The position numbers were made by a program, and so were the translations under genes. A DNA stretch of 57,978 nucleotides from Acidobacteria bacterium 13_2_20CM_2_57_6 (GTDB lineage: Bacteria; Acidobacteriota; Terriglobia; Acidiferrales; UBA7541), in NCBI GenBank assembly GCA_001917435.1, contig MNEA01000069.1, positions 1 through 57,978 on the forward strand, read 5' to 3'. The notes below the pieces were generated by a model, which did no database searches, was not told the origin of the DNA, and saw only the letters and a program-made list of their open reading frames with translations. Positions 1-9,415 of the stretch are shown here, piece by piece. Every line of letters starts with the position of its first letter. Within the stretch, counting starts at the first letter, position 1.

Positions 1-1869
1 CGCGACATCAAGCCCGCGAACCTGATGCTCACCGCCGACGATACCGTCAAGGTCACGGACTTTGGAACGGCAAAAATTTTGCAGTTCGGCACCGTACAGC
101 AAACCGCGCACGTCATGGGCACGCCAAGCTATATGTCGCCGGAACAGGTCAAGGGCCGCGCCGTCGATGGGCGCAGCGACATTTTCTCGCTGGGCGTAAT
201 GCTCTATGAAATGGTGACCAACGAGAAGCCTTTTCCGGGCCAGAACATAACGACGGTGATCTACAAGATTGTCAACGAAGACCCTGTGCCGCCGCGGCAG
301 ATTAATCCTACGATTCATCCGGGAATTAGCGCGGTGGTCATGAGGGCGCTGGAAAAAGAGCCCGATCAGCGATACCAGAATTGCCGCGAAATGTTGGAAG
401 ATCTGAGGAATTACCGATCCATCGCACCGGCCAGCGGCAACCCACAATCGACGATGGTCATGGGCGGAGGGTCGCCGGCGGCGACCGTGGTTTCCGGAAA
501 TGCCGCGGGTCGTGGCTTCGCCAACGAGGATCAAACCATCATCACGACGGCGCGCTCCCTGAACGCGCGGGCGTCTTCGCCGGGCCAGACCCCGGTAGTG
601 CGGAGAACGGGAGCTATCGCGCCGGCACCAGCGCCAGCGCCTCCGAAAAAGAAAAACGTTCTCGGGACAATTCTCGCGGCGATGCTGCTTCTGGGCGTGA
701 TCGTTTACGGGGCGAACAAAATCAAGCCGGTTTTCGAAGCCGCGCGCGAACTTCATGATGCGCAGAAGAAAGACGCTAGCTTGTCTGGCGCGACGCCGCC
801 GGAAGCCACTCCGGACACCGCCAATGCGGGGACCGACGGAACTGGCGCTTCTGAGCAACGAAACGGTGTGGCCGATGAAGCTTCAGCGGCGAAACCAGTC
901 GAGGTCGCCCCGGAGAAGGCGGCAAAGAATCCAGCAAATTCGATTAGCGCCAAAGCAGCGGAGTACAAAGGCCGGATCGAAGAGGCCATTTTCGAAAGAG
1001 GATTGACCGGGCGCGTAAGAGTTCAGGCGGCGGGAAACACGCTGACGCTTGCAGGAAAGCTCCGGCCCGCTGAGCACGGCGCACTCTTGAAATTATTGCG
1101 GAACGCCCCTTCGGGCGTCCGCGTGATCGATCACCTGGAATACGACGACACACCGGTTGCCGCCGGCGGCGGTGGAGACGAAGGCGCGCATCCGGTTCCC
1201 ACAGACGGACGCGGAGCGATTCACGTCGTAACCGATGTGATCGGTGCAAAGGCGGTGCTGCGCGGTCCCGCGGGCCAGATCTTAACCAAGTGCGAAACGC
1301 CCTGCAGCTTCAACAATTTGTCTCCGGCGCGCTACGGCCTCGAAGTGCAAAAGGAAGGCTATCAACCCGTTCAAACCGCGTTGCAAATAAAGAGCGGCGA
1401 CGCCCAGGACCAGAAGATCAAACTCGAATCGCTGGCCAAGGGCATTTTCATCAGCAGCCAACCTCCGGGGGCTGATGTCTTCATCAACGGCGCGAAACAG
1501 TCCGGACAAACACCTGTGACGCTTCCGCTCGCACCCGGCCAGTACAACCTTGTCTTGCGGCTACAAGGATATGAGCCTTACGCCGGGCCGATTCAGGTAA
1601 AGGACAATATCCAGACCCAGTTCCCGGTTGTCCTAAACGAAAAGGCTGCGAGCCGCGTCGCCTGGGCGCAGGTGAATTCCAATCCCAAGGGCGCAGAAAT
1701 CATCGTGGACGGAGCGTCGACTGGGCAGTTCACTCCCGCGCGCGTGCAGGTACCTGCCGGAACCCACACGATTACCCTGCGTTTGAATGGATTTCAGCAG
1801 GCAAAGAAGATGTTCCAGGTAAGTGAAGGCGGCGCGGTCAACATTGACGAATCGCTCCACGAGAAATAG
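1..1869 (+). CDS. Ser/Thr protein kinase with PEGA repeats (5' partial)
   Basis: The window opens inside the catalytic loop of a Hanks-type kinase: the first codons read RDIKPANLM, followed by the DFG magnesium-binding motif and the APE-like segment SYMSPEQ. The first half of the kinase domain lies outside the window. After the kinase lobe come a low-complexity linker, one transmembrane helix (about residues 220-240 of the visible part), an Ala/Pro-rich stretch, a BON-like segment and three PEGA repeats (motifs such as SQPPGADVFING and NSNPKGAEIIVDG). The layout suggests a membrane-anchored kinase with an extracytoplasmic PEGA sensor region, as is common in Acidobacteriota and Myxococcota. 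Substrates are unknown. A PP2C phosphatase and an FHA protein lie 11 kb downstream and are possible partners by function, not by operon. Confidence 0.93.
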   Translation, partial: RDIKPANLMLTADDTVKVTDFGTAKILQFGTVQQTAHVMGTPSYMSPEQVKGRAVDGRSDIFSLGVMLYEMVTNEKPFPGQNITTVIYKIVNEDPVPPRQINPTIHPGISAVVMRALEKEPDQRYQNCREMLEDLRNYRSIAPASGNPQSTMVMGGGSPAATVVSGNAAGRGFANEDQTIITTARSLNARASSPGQTPVVRRTGAIAPAPAPAPPKKKNVLGTILAAMLLLGVIVYGANKIKPVFEAARELHDAQKKDASLSGATPPEATPDTANAGTDGTGASEQRNGVADEASAAKPVEVAPEKAAKNPANSISAKAAEYKGRIEEAIFERGLTGRVRVQAAGNTLTLAGKLRPAEHGALLKLLRNAPSGVRVIDHLEYDDTPVAAGGGGDEGAHPVPTDGRGAIHVVTDVIGAKAVLRGPAGQILTKCETPCSFNNLSPARYGLEVQKEGYQPVQTALQIKSGDAQDQKIKLESLAKGIFISSQPPGADVFINGAKQSGQTPVTLPLAPGQYNLVLRLQGYEPYAGPIQVKDNIQTQFPVVLNEKAASRVAWAQVNSNPKGAEIIVDGASTGQFTPARVQVPAGTHTITLRLNGFQQAKKMFQVSEGGAVNIDESLHEK

Positions 1870-1947
1870 TCCTCTGAATTGCCGGGAGTTTCGAGCAATA
1901 GCTCATCGACCTCCTACCCTGAAACCCCCAAAGACCCTACTCGAAAC

Positions 1948-1962
1948 GTAACATTTTGTTAC
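1948..1962. promoter_or_regulatory. Perfect short palindrome between kinase and HEAT/PilZ gene
   Basis: The two 6-base arms GTAACA and TGTTAC flank a TTT spacer. The site lies about 80 bases after the kinase stop and about 190 bases before the HEAT/PilZ gene. It could be an operator or a weak hairpin. No T-tract follows, so it is not a typical terminator. Confidence 0.3.
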
Positions 1963-2149
1963 ATAAGACCAACTTGAGTCCTAGAACTCCCTCTGGTACT
2001 CGTTCCAGACAAAAGACTTAAGGGCCTTCGATCCAGGCCGGAGGCGTGCTTGCATTATTGGTTAGGCTATCTGCCCCCTTACGAGAGGGCACCACCAGTT
2101 GGAAGAGGGCTTCCTCGCCGCTCGATACGGTGTAACGAACTGAGAACAA

Positions 2150-4798
2150 GTGGAGATTCCTTTGGTCCGCAGGGCTACAGTGCCGATCAACGAAGCAAGA
2201 CGCGAGGCAGCGTCGCAGGCAAGCCCGGACGCCACGCCGCGCACCTCGCTGCGCCAACTCGCCTACGCCGTCTCCCGAGTCCCTGCCAGCATAATGGACC
2301 AAAAAGCCAGCGAAGTTCAGCACGCACTTCGCAACCTTCATTTGCTGATACGGTCGGAACGCCTTTACGAGAAGGATCATCCACTCCGGCTCGATAGCCT
2401 GGACAGTGCTTACGATTCCATCCGCAACGTTACCGAACTTCTGGGCGGGCTGGAGATTCGCGTGGAACGCGGCGGTTTGGTGGCGCCGAGAATCGGCGAC
2501 GCTCACCTGCCGGACTCGCGCGGAGAAATGCAGGCGCTTGCGGTCGACTTGCAACGCGCCGGAATCCACGCGCTGGCTTTCTTGAAGAAATTCCATGTAG
2601 GCGAACTGGACACGCTCGCGCGACTGGTGAAGGCATCCTTGCTAAAATCGGAAGACCCAGCAAACGGTACGGGCAATTCCTGGTGGCCAGCGCGACTTCT
2701 GGAGAACCGCGTGGAAGGCATTTCTGTCAATACGCAAACGGAGCGCCGTGTGGACACGGTGCTGGCAAGTCTCATCGGCGCGCTCGTGGCGTACGGCGGA
2801 CATTCGCCGCGCGAAAAAGCCGATTCGCCCATCCAGCCGCCGGACTCTGATGATCTGGTGGCCTGCCTGCGGCTCTTGGCGCGGCTCACTCCGCCTCTCG
2901 AAAGCGCTCGCGGTCTTTCCCCGGAAGAGGCGGCGCGCGCCATTCACGGCGCGATGGAAGAAGCCAGCCGCGACAGCGTGTGCATGCTGCTGAGCTCCGT
3001 CTCGCAATATGGACCGCGTGAAGGCGAACGGCCGCAGCCCTATTTGTTGCGCCTCTCTGAGAACATCATTTTCGAATTTCTCGGCGCGGAATTTTCCAGT
3101 GGATCGCTGACCGCTTCCTCCGTCAGGCCGACCATCTCTCGCTTGAGTGACGTCATCGTCGAGGCCGGCGGCTATTCCGGTCCGCACTCCTCGCAGCATC
3201 TCTCGTCGCTGGCCGTCACCTGGGCGACAGACACGCACCGCGAACAGCTTATCGATAAGTTCTGGCTGGAACTGCCGCCCCGCGAGAAATCCGCAGTCTT
3301 GCGCAGTCCGGACGTTTGGTGTGTTCCCGTTGCTGCGCTGCGACATACGCTTGGGCAACTTGCCGAAGCCGGCGCGGACGCTCCTCGCCGCGAAGCGCGC
3401 AACGTCGTCCTGAATTATGCGCGCCGCATCGAGCACGCGGAACCTTCCGCGAGGCGTTTTGTGGCCGCAGGGCTCAATGAACTGTCTTCGATTATCGAAT
3501 CCCTTTGGCCAAACCAGTTGCCGGAAGACTTGAGCCGCGGTGCCATGAAAGCACTGGACACGGAGAAGTCTCCGGAAACCGCGGCGCTGCTCGCGGCCTT
3601 CGTCGAATCTCTCGGGCGAATTGCCGTAAGTCGCGGCGACTATTCCGGTTTCGAAGCTATCCTGACCGGTTTGGAACGCGCTCCTCACGATAAAGAACAC
3701 GATCACATGTCGGCGCTGGCGCATCGCCTGGTCGCTCAGGATCGCTGGCTCTTGCTTGTGGACGCCGCTCTGGCAAACCGTCCCCTGGATCCTGTCCTTC
3801 CGCGGCTTTTGCAGCGCGATCCCGAGCGGCTGCTCGATCGCATGACGTTGCTTCTGACGGAACCACGCGGCCCGGAAATGGTGCCGGCGATGGCGCGGCT
3901 CGTCCGCACGATCGGCGTCCCCGTTCTGAACCTTCTTGAAGCCCGACTGTATGAAGCCCGCCGCCAGCGCGTGACCGCGGCAATCAAGCTCTTGGCCGCC
4001 GCAGACCCAGAGCGGCTGCTCCGAGGCCTCGCGCGCGCCATGGCCAGTTGGGAATGGAACCTCCAGGACCTGGCCGTCAGCGAACTCTCGCGCCCCAGTA
4101 ACACTTCATCGGCGGTGAGTACCGCTTTCGTCTTCTCCGCCATCCTGGCCGACGCGCATCCCATGGTTGTTCCGATGATGATCGACCAGCTCGGCCTGGC
4201 GCAGGAAACCACCGCCGTGCCGCAACTCATGGAAATTGCTGCCGGCGAACATGAAGTTTTGCGCGATCAGTTTGTGCGTATCAAGGCCATCGAAGCGCTC
4301 GGCCGTATGCGCGCCTCCGATGCCGCCGAGCTCCTTCGCAAGCTGGCGGAGAATCGCGAGGGCCTCACTTACGCGGAGCCCGCCGGCCTGCGCGCCGCGG
4401 CGGAAGACGCCCTCGCCCTGATCGAGAACCGTCCGTCGTTCAAGCAAGCAGCGGCGGCGTTCGGAGCGCCCGCTCAATCGAGCTCAGGCTATGTCATTCC
4501 CCGCCGCTACACGCGAGTTCCGCTCGACTCGCCTCTTCGCGCGCAGATCGAGGGCGCACCAGCGGGGCTTTCTCGTGTAAAGACCATCAGCCTGGGCGGC
4601 GCTTATCTGGAGTCCCCCCAAAAGCTCAGTGTTGGCGACTCCATCAAGCTCGAAGTCCGAGCCGGTCTCCGCAAGATCAATTTCACCGCCGTCGTCCGAA
4701 ACATCGGTCCGGACGGAAGCGGCATCGAATTCGTGCACATGCGCGACGAAGATCGCGAAAAACTCCGCAAGCTCGTCCAGCGCCACCTCCAGCTCTAA
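2150..4798 (+). CDS. HEAT-repeat-like protein with C-terminal PilZ domain
   Basis: An 882-residue cytoplasmic protein without signal peptide or membrane helix. Most of it is helical and rich in Ala/Leu/Arg, with HEAT-like units near the end of the helical part (for example AVPQLMEIAAGEHEVLRDQF then IKAIEALGRM). The last 100 residues form a PilZ domain that starts at YVIPRRYTRVPL, which supplies the RxxxR c-di-GMP motif. The second motif, normally D/NxSxxG, reads TISLGG, so its first position is Thr. This suggests a scaffold that responds to c-di-GMP, although the altered motif makes binding uncertain. The start is a GTG with a weak upstream GAGAA. An in-frame ATG at 2294 is the alternative and would remove 48 poorly conserved-looking residues. 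Confidence 0.85.
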   Translation: MEIPLVRRATVPINEARREAASQASPDATPRTSLRQLAYAVSRVPASIMDQKASEVQHALRNLHLLIRSERLYEKDHPLRLDSLDSAYDSIRNVTELLGGLEIRVERGGLVAPRIGDAHLPDSRGEMQALAVDLQRAGIHALAFLKKFHVGELDTLARLVKASLLKSEDPANGTGNSWWPARLLENRVEGISVNTQTERRVDTVLASLIGALVAYGGHSPREKADSPIQPPDSDDLVACLRLLARLTPPLESARGLSPEEAARAIHGAMEEASRDSVCMLLSSVSQYGPREGERPQPYLLRLSENIIFEFLGAEFSSGSLTASSVRPTISRLSDVIVEAGGYSGPHSSQHLSSLAVTWATDTHREQLIDKFWLELPPREKSAVLRSPDVWCVPVAALRHTLGQLAEAGADAPRREARNVVLNYARRIEHAEPSARRFVAAGLNELSSIIESLWPNQLPEDLSRGAMKALDTEKSPETAALLAAFVESLGRIAVSRGDYSGFEAILTGLERAPHDKEHDHMSALAHRLVAQDRWLLLVDAALANRPLDPVLPRLLQRDPERLLDRMTLLLTEPRGPEMVPAMARLVRTIGVPVLNLLEARLYEARRQRVTAAIKLLAAADPERLLRGLARAMASWEWNLQDLAVSELSRPSNTSSAVSTAFVFSAILADAHPMVVPMMIDQLGLAQETTAVPQLMEIAAGEHEVLRDQFVRIKAIEALGRMRASDAAELLRKLAENREGLTYAEPAGLRAAAEDALALIENRPSFKQAAAAFGAPAQSSSGYVIPRRYTRVPLDSPLRAQIEGAPAGLSRVKTISLGGAYLESPQKLSVGDSIKLEVRAGLRKINFTAVVRNIGPDGSGIEFVHMRDEDREKLRKLVQRHLQL

Positions 4799-5130
4799 TT
4801 CATTCCCTCTAAATCTAGGCTAATTCCAGTCCCTTGTTATTGTTCTCTTGCCCTGAATAGCGCCGCCGACGGCGTTCCGATGGCGACAAGATGCGACATT
4901 CTCTGGCTCCCCCGCTGTTTCGTACCTTGTCTCTTGCTAGTCCTCCGGCCTTCGTGGATTCTGCCCTGGTGCCGGGTGTTCCCAACGAAATCAGGCTGGC
5001 CCTCGGGAGAGAGCCAGAGGCGCATGTCTGCTCTCTGATAGTTCGTTCTGGGCGACGGTTCGGAAGTTTTCAGTTGAAAGCGACGCTACATTGCAGTAAA
5101 AGCCGTGTATTCAATTGTTTCATTAGAAGA
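4799..5130. other. Intergenic region, no credible gene
   Basis: About 330 bases between the PilZ gene and the leader of the receptor gene. Short open frames here have no SD sequence and no recognisable product. The promoter of the downstream receptor gene presumably lies in its last 100 bases, but I could not identify -35/-10 boxes with confidence. Confidence 0.4.
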
Positions 5131-5163
5131 GGCGGGTTGTCCCGCCACCGCTAGGGGTAGCGG
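5131..5163 (+). promoter_or_regulatory. Two tandem hairpins in the 5' leader of the receptor gene
   Basis: The first stem is GGCGGG/CCCGCC with loop TTGT (5131-5146). One base later comes the second stem, CCGCTA/TAGCGG with loop GGGG (5148-5163). They end about 20 bases before the AGGAGGAG ribosome-binding site of the receptor gene. They may affect mRNA stability or translation. No T-run follows, so they are not terminators. Confidence 0.5.
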
Positions 5164-5195
5164 AAGATTTTCGGGTGCACAACTTAGGAGGAGTC

Positions 5196-8100
5196 ATGCA
5201 ACGCAGTCAGGGTGGGTGTGTATCAGCCTCTTTGAAATCCATGTTAGCGGGAGCGCTCGTGCTTTTGGCGGTGCTCGGTTGCGCCACGATGGTCTCGGCA
5301 CAGGTCAATACGGCAACTCTGTCGGGAACGGTATCTGACCCTCAAGGTTTAGCGGTCAAGGGTGCAAGAGTCACGATGACCAATGCAAGCACCGGCGCCC
5401 AGCGGACCGCCGTCACGGATGATGGCGGACGCTATAATCTCGTAGGACTTCCGCCGGGCCGATACAAGATGATCGTCGATGGCGGAACCAACTTCGCGGT
5501 CTACGAGAATACTTCGGTTGTTCTCACTGTAGGCGAGGCCGCTACATTCGATGCCCATTTGGACCTAAGAGGCATGCAGCAGACGGTAACGGTGACAACC
5601 GAAGCCGCTCCCATCGAAACGAGCAAGACCGATGTCTCGCAGACCGTCGAGCAACGCCGCATCGACAACCTCCCCATCAACGGCAGGAACTACATCAACT
5701 TTACGCTTACCAACTCGCAGACCACTCGTGACGTATCTCCTACCATCGGTCCTGCTCCCAATAGCGGGTTGAGCGTAGGCGGAGCGCGCGCTCGCGGCAC
5801 GATGGTCAGCATTGACGGCGCCGACGCCGTCGACAACTCCATCAACGCCATTCGCTCGACAATTTCGCAAGAAGGAGTCCAGGAATTTCAGCTAATTCTC
5901 AGCAACTTCAACGCCGAGTACGGGCGCGCTAGCGGAGGCGTCATCAATATCGTCACGAAGAGTGGAAGCAATGAATCCCACGGCGACGCCTTCGGCTATT
6001 TCCGGAACAAGGCGTTCCAGGCGCGCAACCCTTTCTCCGGCCAGGTCAATCCGGTAATGGGTGCGCTCGATCCCGTCAAACAGGCGTATACACGCACCCA
6101 AAGCGGACTCGCTTTTGGCGGCCCGCTCAAGAAAGACAAGACCTTCTATTTCGCCTCCTACGAATATACCCAGCGTGAAGAATCGGGCTTCTCCAGCATC
6201 GGCATCAATAATTTCGGTATGATCCCGGCAACCACGCAGTTTATCCCTGGAGTCACGCTACAAATCACTAAGGATCAGGATGCGGCCGTTCAGGCTCTAT
6301 TGGCCAAGTCACAGCAAGCTGCGGCCGCGGGGAATCTCGCGCTCGCCCAGCAACTCGGACAACTTGCAGGCAGCTATGAGGTGTTTATGGGTTCCGCATC
6401 AAGCGTTGCCCTGAATGGGTTTGATTTTGGCGCCGTCGCGAATGGGTTCTATCAGTCGAAAGGGATTCCCCTGACGGCTACGCCAGGCCGGCAATTCCCC
6501 ATACCCGTAGCATGTCCCGCTGGTCAGCCCGTCAACAACGGGGCCACCTGCTCGAACTTCGGCGTGTACGTCGCCCCGCTGCCTGCATCCTTTGCACCGC
6601 TGCAGGGAGTTCGAGGGAACTATCCGGTCATGGAGAAGACCAGCTTGTGGTCCGCCCGCCTTGATCAGCGCTGGAACAATCGCAACAATTCGTTCCTTCG
6701 CGTGGGCGTTTCTCCCTCACTCGTGACGGGCCTTCCCTCGACTTCGCAAAATCAGGTATTCGGGCAGAACTCCGGCTCCCGCGCGGGCTACAACCAAACT
6801 CGCGATCTCAACTTTACGTTTCAACATGACACCATTGTCAGCGACTCCACTTTTAATGAATTTCGCACGCAGGTCGCCCGGCGCGGGATTCACTTTGGTT
6901 TTTCACAACTTCCGGGCGGCTCCGATATCGGTGTGAACATCCCGGGATTCGCGTACTTCGGGCGCGAACCGTACTCCACGGTAGACCGCATCGAGCGCCG
7001 GTTTGAATTCACAGACAACGTCAGCATGGTTCGCGGCAAACATACCTTCAAGATGGGCGGCGATTTGAATCTCATTCAATTGCGATCCAAGAAGGAGCAG
7101 ATCTTTGAGCTGGATTTCGGCGGCGACGTGAACTTCGGCGGATTCTCTGCGTCGACGTTCAGTTTCCCTAACAGTGCTGCCGGAGTTTCCTTGCCCGGCA
7201 CGACTGGACTGCAATCCTACGGTCTGGGAGTTCCAACTTCGTATATACAGGGCATCGGCAATTCCAACAATCCTTTTGACAATATCCCCATGGGCTTCTT
7301 TTTCCAGGATAGTTGGCGCATGAACCGCCACCTGACTGTTAATTACGGCGTGCGCTTTGACGCGGAGATCAGCCCGCTCTTCGCGCCCGCAAACGCCGTC
7401 AATGCCGCCGCAGAGAACGTGCTGGGCGTTGTAGAAGGGATCCCGCGTGATTACAACAATGTCGCTCCGCGTATTGGATTAGCCTGGGATCCCGTTGGCA
7501 ACGGCAAGACGGTGATCCGCGCCGGTTACGGTCTGTTCTATGACCATCCGCTGCTAGCCACAGCTTTCGACTCCGTAACGGCCGACGGCGGGCGCTCAGT
7601 GCAATTACTCTCCACCGGCGGCACGCCTTCCGCATGCGGGTTGATCCCTCAAGCACCTGCCTGTGGCAATGGTCTAGATTCCCCCACCAACCTGAACGGC
7701 TCTTCCATTTTCCAGGGTGTGTTGAACGCGCTCCCGAATATGTTTTACCTGCCCGGCCAACAGCGCTTCGATCCCCTTGCCACCGGTTCACTCTTTGCCG
7801 ATCAGAGCTACCTGACGGCCGGATTCCCGCTACCCATTCTGCCGTTCACTCTTCCTCTCGGGAAGAATTTCGTCTACGGCTACGCGCGCCAGGCGAATCT
7901 CACCATCGAGCGGGAAATCGCCGGCTCCTGGAAATTCAGTGTCGGGGCGCAGTCAACTCGTGGATTACACTTGAACCGTCCGCAGGATGTGAACTCCACG
8001 GACCCTCATCTACTCGCGCAGAATGCGTTTAACGCTGCTGCGTCAGGCCTCAGCGTCGGTAATCCCCTCACAGTCGTGGTCCCGAGCGGAGCGCCAAATT

Positions 8101-9146
8101 CGTGCGTCAATACAAGCACCGGCAGTATCTTGCTGATTGCTCCGGGTGCGCTTGGCCAGGGCTATGCCGCGGCGAACTGCCCTTTGGCAGCCCGTGTCGG
8201 TTTCGTGGGCACCCCAGCCTTCTTTAACTTCTTCCGGCCTTCTGGCCCAAATCCATCTTTCTTCGGCCTTGTGGCCCCCGGACAGCCACTGGCCGTCGGA
8301 TACGCAACCCAAGTAGCATTGGCAACTCTGGCCGGCTACCCAAAGGGCTTCAGTGTCCCCGTTCCCTTCAATAGCGTCGACGCGCAGCTCTCCAACGGCA
8401 ACTCCTGGTACAACTCTTTGACCTTCAATCTCACCAAGCGCTTCTCCAAGGGCTTTGAGCTGCTCTCCAGTTACACGTATTCCCACACCATCGACGACTC
8501 GACCGACCTGCAGTCTCCCCTCGAGCCACAGGACAGCCGGTTCCCCAACCTCGAACGCGCTAATTCGGTGAACGACCAGCGCCACCGCTGGGTGAACAGT
8601 GCTGTCTTCCAATCGGGGAGCGCCAAGCACGGTGACGGCTTCTTCAAATATCTCTTCGGGGATTTCAGCCTGTCCCCCATCGTCGAGTTCTCCTCCGGCC
8701 GGCCGTTCAACGTCATCACCGGCACGGACACGCGCCTGGATTTGGGCGCGTCGCAGGCCCGGCCTTCCGTTGGAGGCGGCACGGCTTCGCCCTTTATCCC
8801 CGGCGTGACCTTCGGTCCGGCTAACGTTTGCCTCAACAACGACGGCAGCACATTTCAGGTTCCTCTTGTTGCTCCACCGGCAGGTTGCAACGGAAATCTC
8901 GGCCGGAATGCCTTCACATCGCCGAACTTCTTCCAGGTGGATCTGCGACTCTCCCGTCGCATCCCCCTGGGCGAGCGCTTCAAGGTCGACGTCATCGCAG
9001 ATTCTTTCAACCTGCTCAACCGCACCAACATTGCCGCCGTCAACCAGCTTTGCGATCCCTTGGCGGGTTCCACCTGCAGCGCAGGCCAGCCGACGGCTTC
9101 CTACGACGCGCGCCAATTTCAGTTCGCCCTCAAGTTGAGCTGGTAA
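5196..9146 (+). CDS. Oar-like TonB-dependent receptor with carboxypeptidase-regulatory domain
   Basis: A 1316-residue outer-membrane protein. A signal peptide ends at about VSA-Q (residues 30-33). Next comes an Ig-like carboxypeptidase-regulatory domain (TATLSGTVSDPQGLAVKGA...), a plug domain (segment LPINGRNYINFTL, then the GGVINIVTKSGSN motif), and a long beta-barrel ending in a hydrophobic/aromatic C-terminus (QFALKLSW) as barrel proteins do. Acidobacteriota carry many such receptors. They are thought to import large substrates such as oligosaccharides or peptides, but the substrate cannot be told from sequence. The start chosen is the ATG five bases after a strong AGGAGGAG. A GTG 21 bases upstream would overlap that site. 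It is a single-gene unit closed by a strong terminator, with a structured leader. Confidence 0.93.
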   Translation: MQRSQGGCVSASLKSMLAGALVLLAVLGCATMVSAQVNTATLSGTVSDPQGLAVKGARVTMTNASTGAQRTAVTDDGGRYNLVGLPPGRYKMIVDGGTNFAVYENTSVVLTVGEAATFDAHLDLRGMQQTVTVTTEAAPIETSKTDVSQTVEQRRIDNLPINGRNYINFTLTNSQTTRDVSPTIGPAPNSGLSVGGARARGTMVSIDGADAVDNSINAIRSTISQEGVQEFQLILSNFNAEYGRASGGVINIVTKSGSNESHGDAFGYFRNKAFQARNPFSGQVNPVMGALDPVKQAYTRTQSGLAFGGPLKKDKTFYFASYEYTQREESGFSSIGINNFGMIPATTQFIPGVTLQITKDQDAAVQALLAKSQQAAAAGNLALAQQLGQLAGSYEVFMGSASSVALNGFDFGAVANGFYQSKGIPLTATPGRQFPIPVACPAGQPVNNGATCSNFGVYVAPLPASFAPLQGVRGNYPVMEKTSLWSARLDQRWNNRNNSFLRVGVSPSLVTGLPSTSQNQVFGQNSGSRAGYNQTRDLNFTFQHDTIVSDSTFNEFRTQVARRGIHFGFSQLPGGSDIGVNIPGFAYFGREPYSTVDRIERRFEFTDNVSMVRGKHTFKMGGDLNLIQLRSKKEQIFELDFGGDVNFGGFSASTFSFPNSAAGVSLPGTTGLQSYGLGVPTSYIQGIGNSNNPFDNIPMGFFFQDSWRMNRHLTVNYGVRFDAEISPLFAPANAVNAAAENVLGVVEGIPRDYNNVAPRIGLAWDPVGNGKTVIRAGYGLFYDHPLLATAFDSVTADGGRSVQLLSTGGTPSACGLIPQAPACGNGLDSPTNLNGSSIFQGVLNALPNMFYLPGQQRFDPLATGSLFADQSYLTAGFPLPILPFTLPLGKNFVYGYARQANLTIEREIAGSWKFSVGAQSTRGLHLNRPQDVNSTDPHLLAQNAFNAAASGLSVGNPLTVVVPSGAPNSCVNTSTGSILLIAPGALGQGYAAANCPLAARVGFVGTPAFFNFFRPSGPNPSFFGLVAPGQPLAVGYATQVALATLAGYPKGFSVPVPFNSVDAQLSNGNSWYNSLTFNLTKRFSKGFELLSSYTYSHTIDDSTDLQSPLEPQDSRFPNLERANSVNDQRHRWVNSAVFQSGSAKHGDGFFKYLFGDFSLSPIVEFSSGRPFNVITGTDTRLDLGASQARPSVGGGTASPFIPGVTFGPANVCLNNDGSTFQVPLVAPPAGCNGNLGRNAFTSPNFFQVDLRLSRRIPLGERFKVDVIADSFNLLNRTNIAAVNQLCDPLAGSTCSAGQPTASYDARQFQFALKLSW

Positions 9147-9181
9147 CACAACTTTTCGCACCGGCCTAAGCCCGCAATCCA

Positions 9182-9212
9182 AGAGGGTCCCTCCCCGGAC
9201 CCTCTTTTTTTT
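9182..9212 (+). terminator. Strong intrinsic terminator of the receptor gene
   Basis: A 9-bp perfect stem (AGAGGGTCC/GGACCCTCT) with loop CTCCCC is followed by an uninterrupted T-run, 36 bases after the receptor stop codon. Confidence 0.93.
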
Positions 9213-9342
9213 CAATCCACGGCACTGCGCCTCTTGGCGCCGCCTATCCCTTTCTTCCTATCCTTCCGCCCTAGAGCTCCGCATCTTCCAATCTTCTCAT
9301 TCCCTTCCCCTTTCCTTTCAACTTTCAACTGTCGATCGAAGA

Positions 9343-9359
9343 TCCCGACCGTGTCGGGA
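9343..9359 (+). promoter_or_regulatory. Hairpin in the rmuC leader
   Basis: A perfect 7-bp stem (TCCCGAC/GTCGGGA) with a 3-base loop lies about 57 bases before the rmuC start. It could be an operator or leader structure. There is no T-tract. Confidence 0.35.
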
Positions 9360-9415
9360 CTGTCGACCTCTGCTAAAGTAAGAAGACCGTTTCCCGTGTT
9401 CGTATCGGAGAGGAA

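Noticed and set aside
2642..3724. A 360-residue open frame on the minus strand
   Set aside because: It is antisense to the HEAT/PilZ gene, has no recognisable domain, and reflects GC-rich codon usage.
8043..9215. A 390-residue open frame on the minus strand
   Set aside because: It is antisense to the receptor gene, with no ribosome-binding site and a composition typical of antisense frames.
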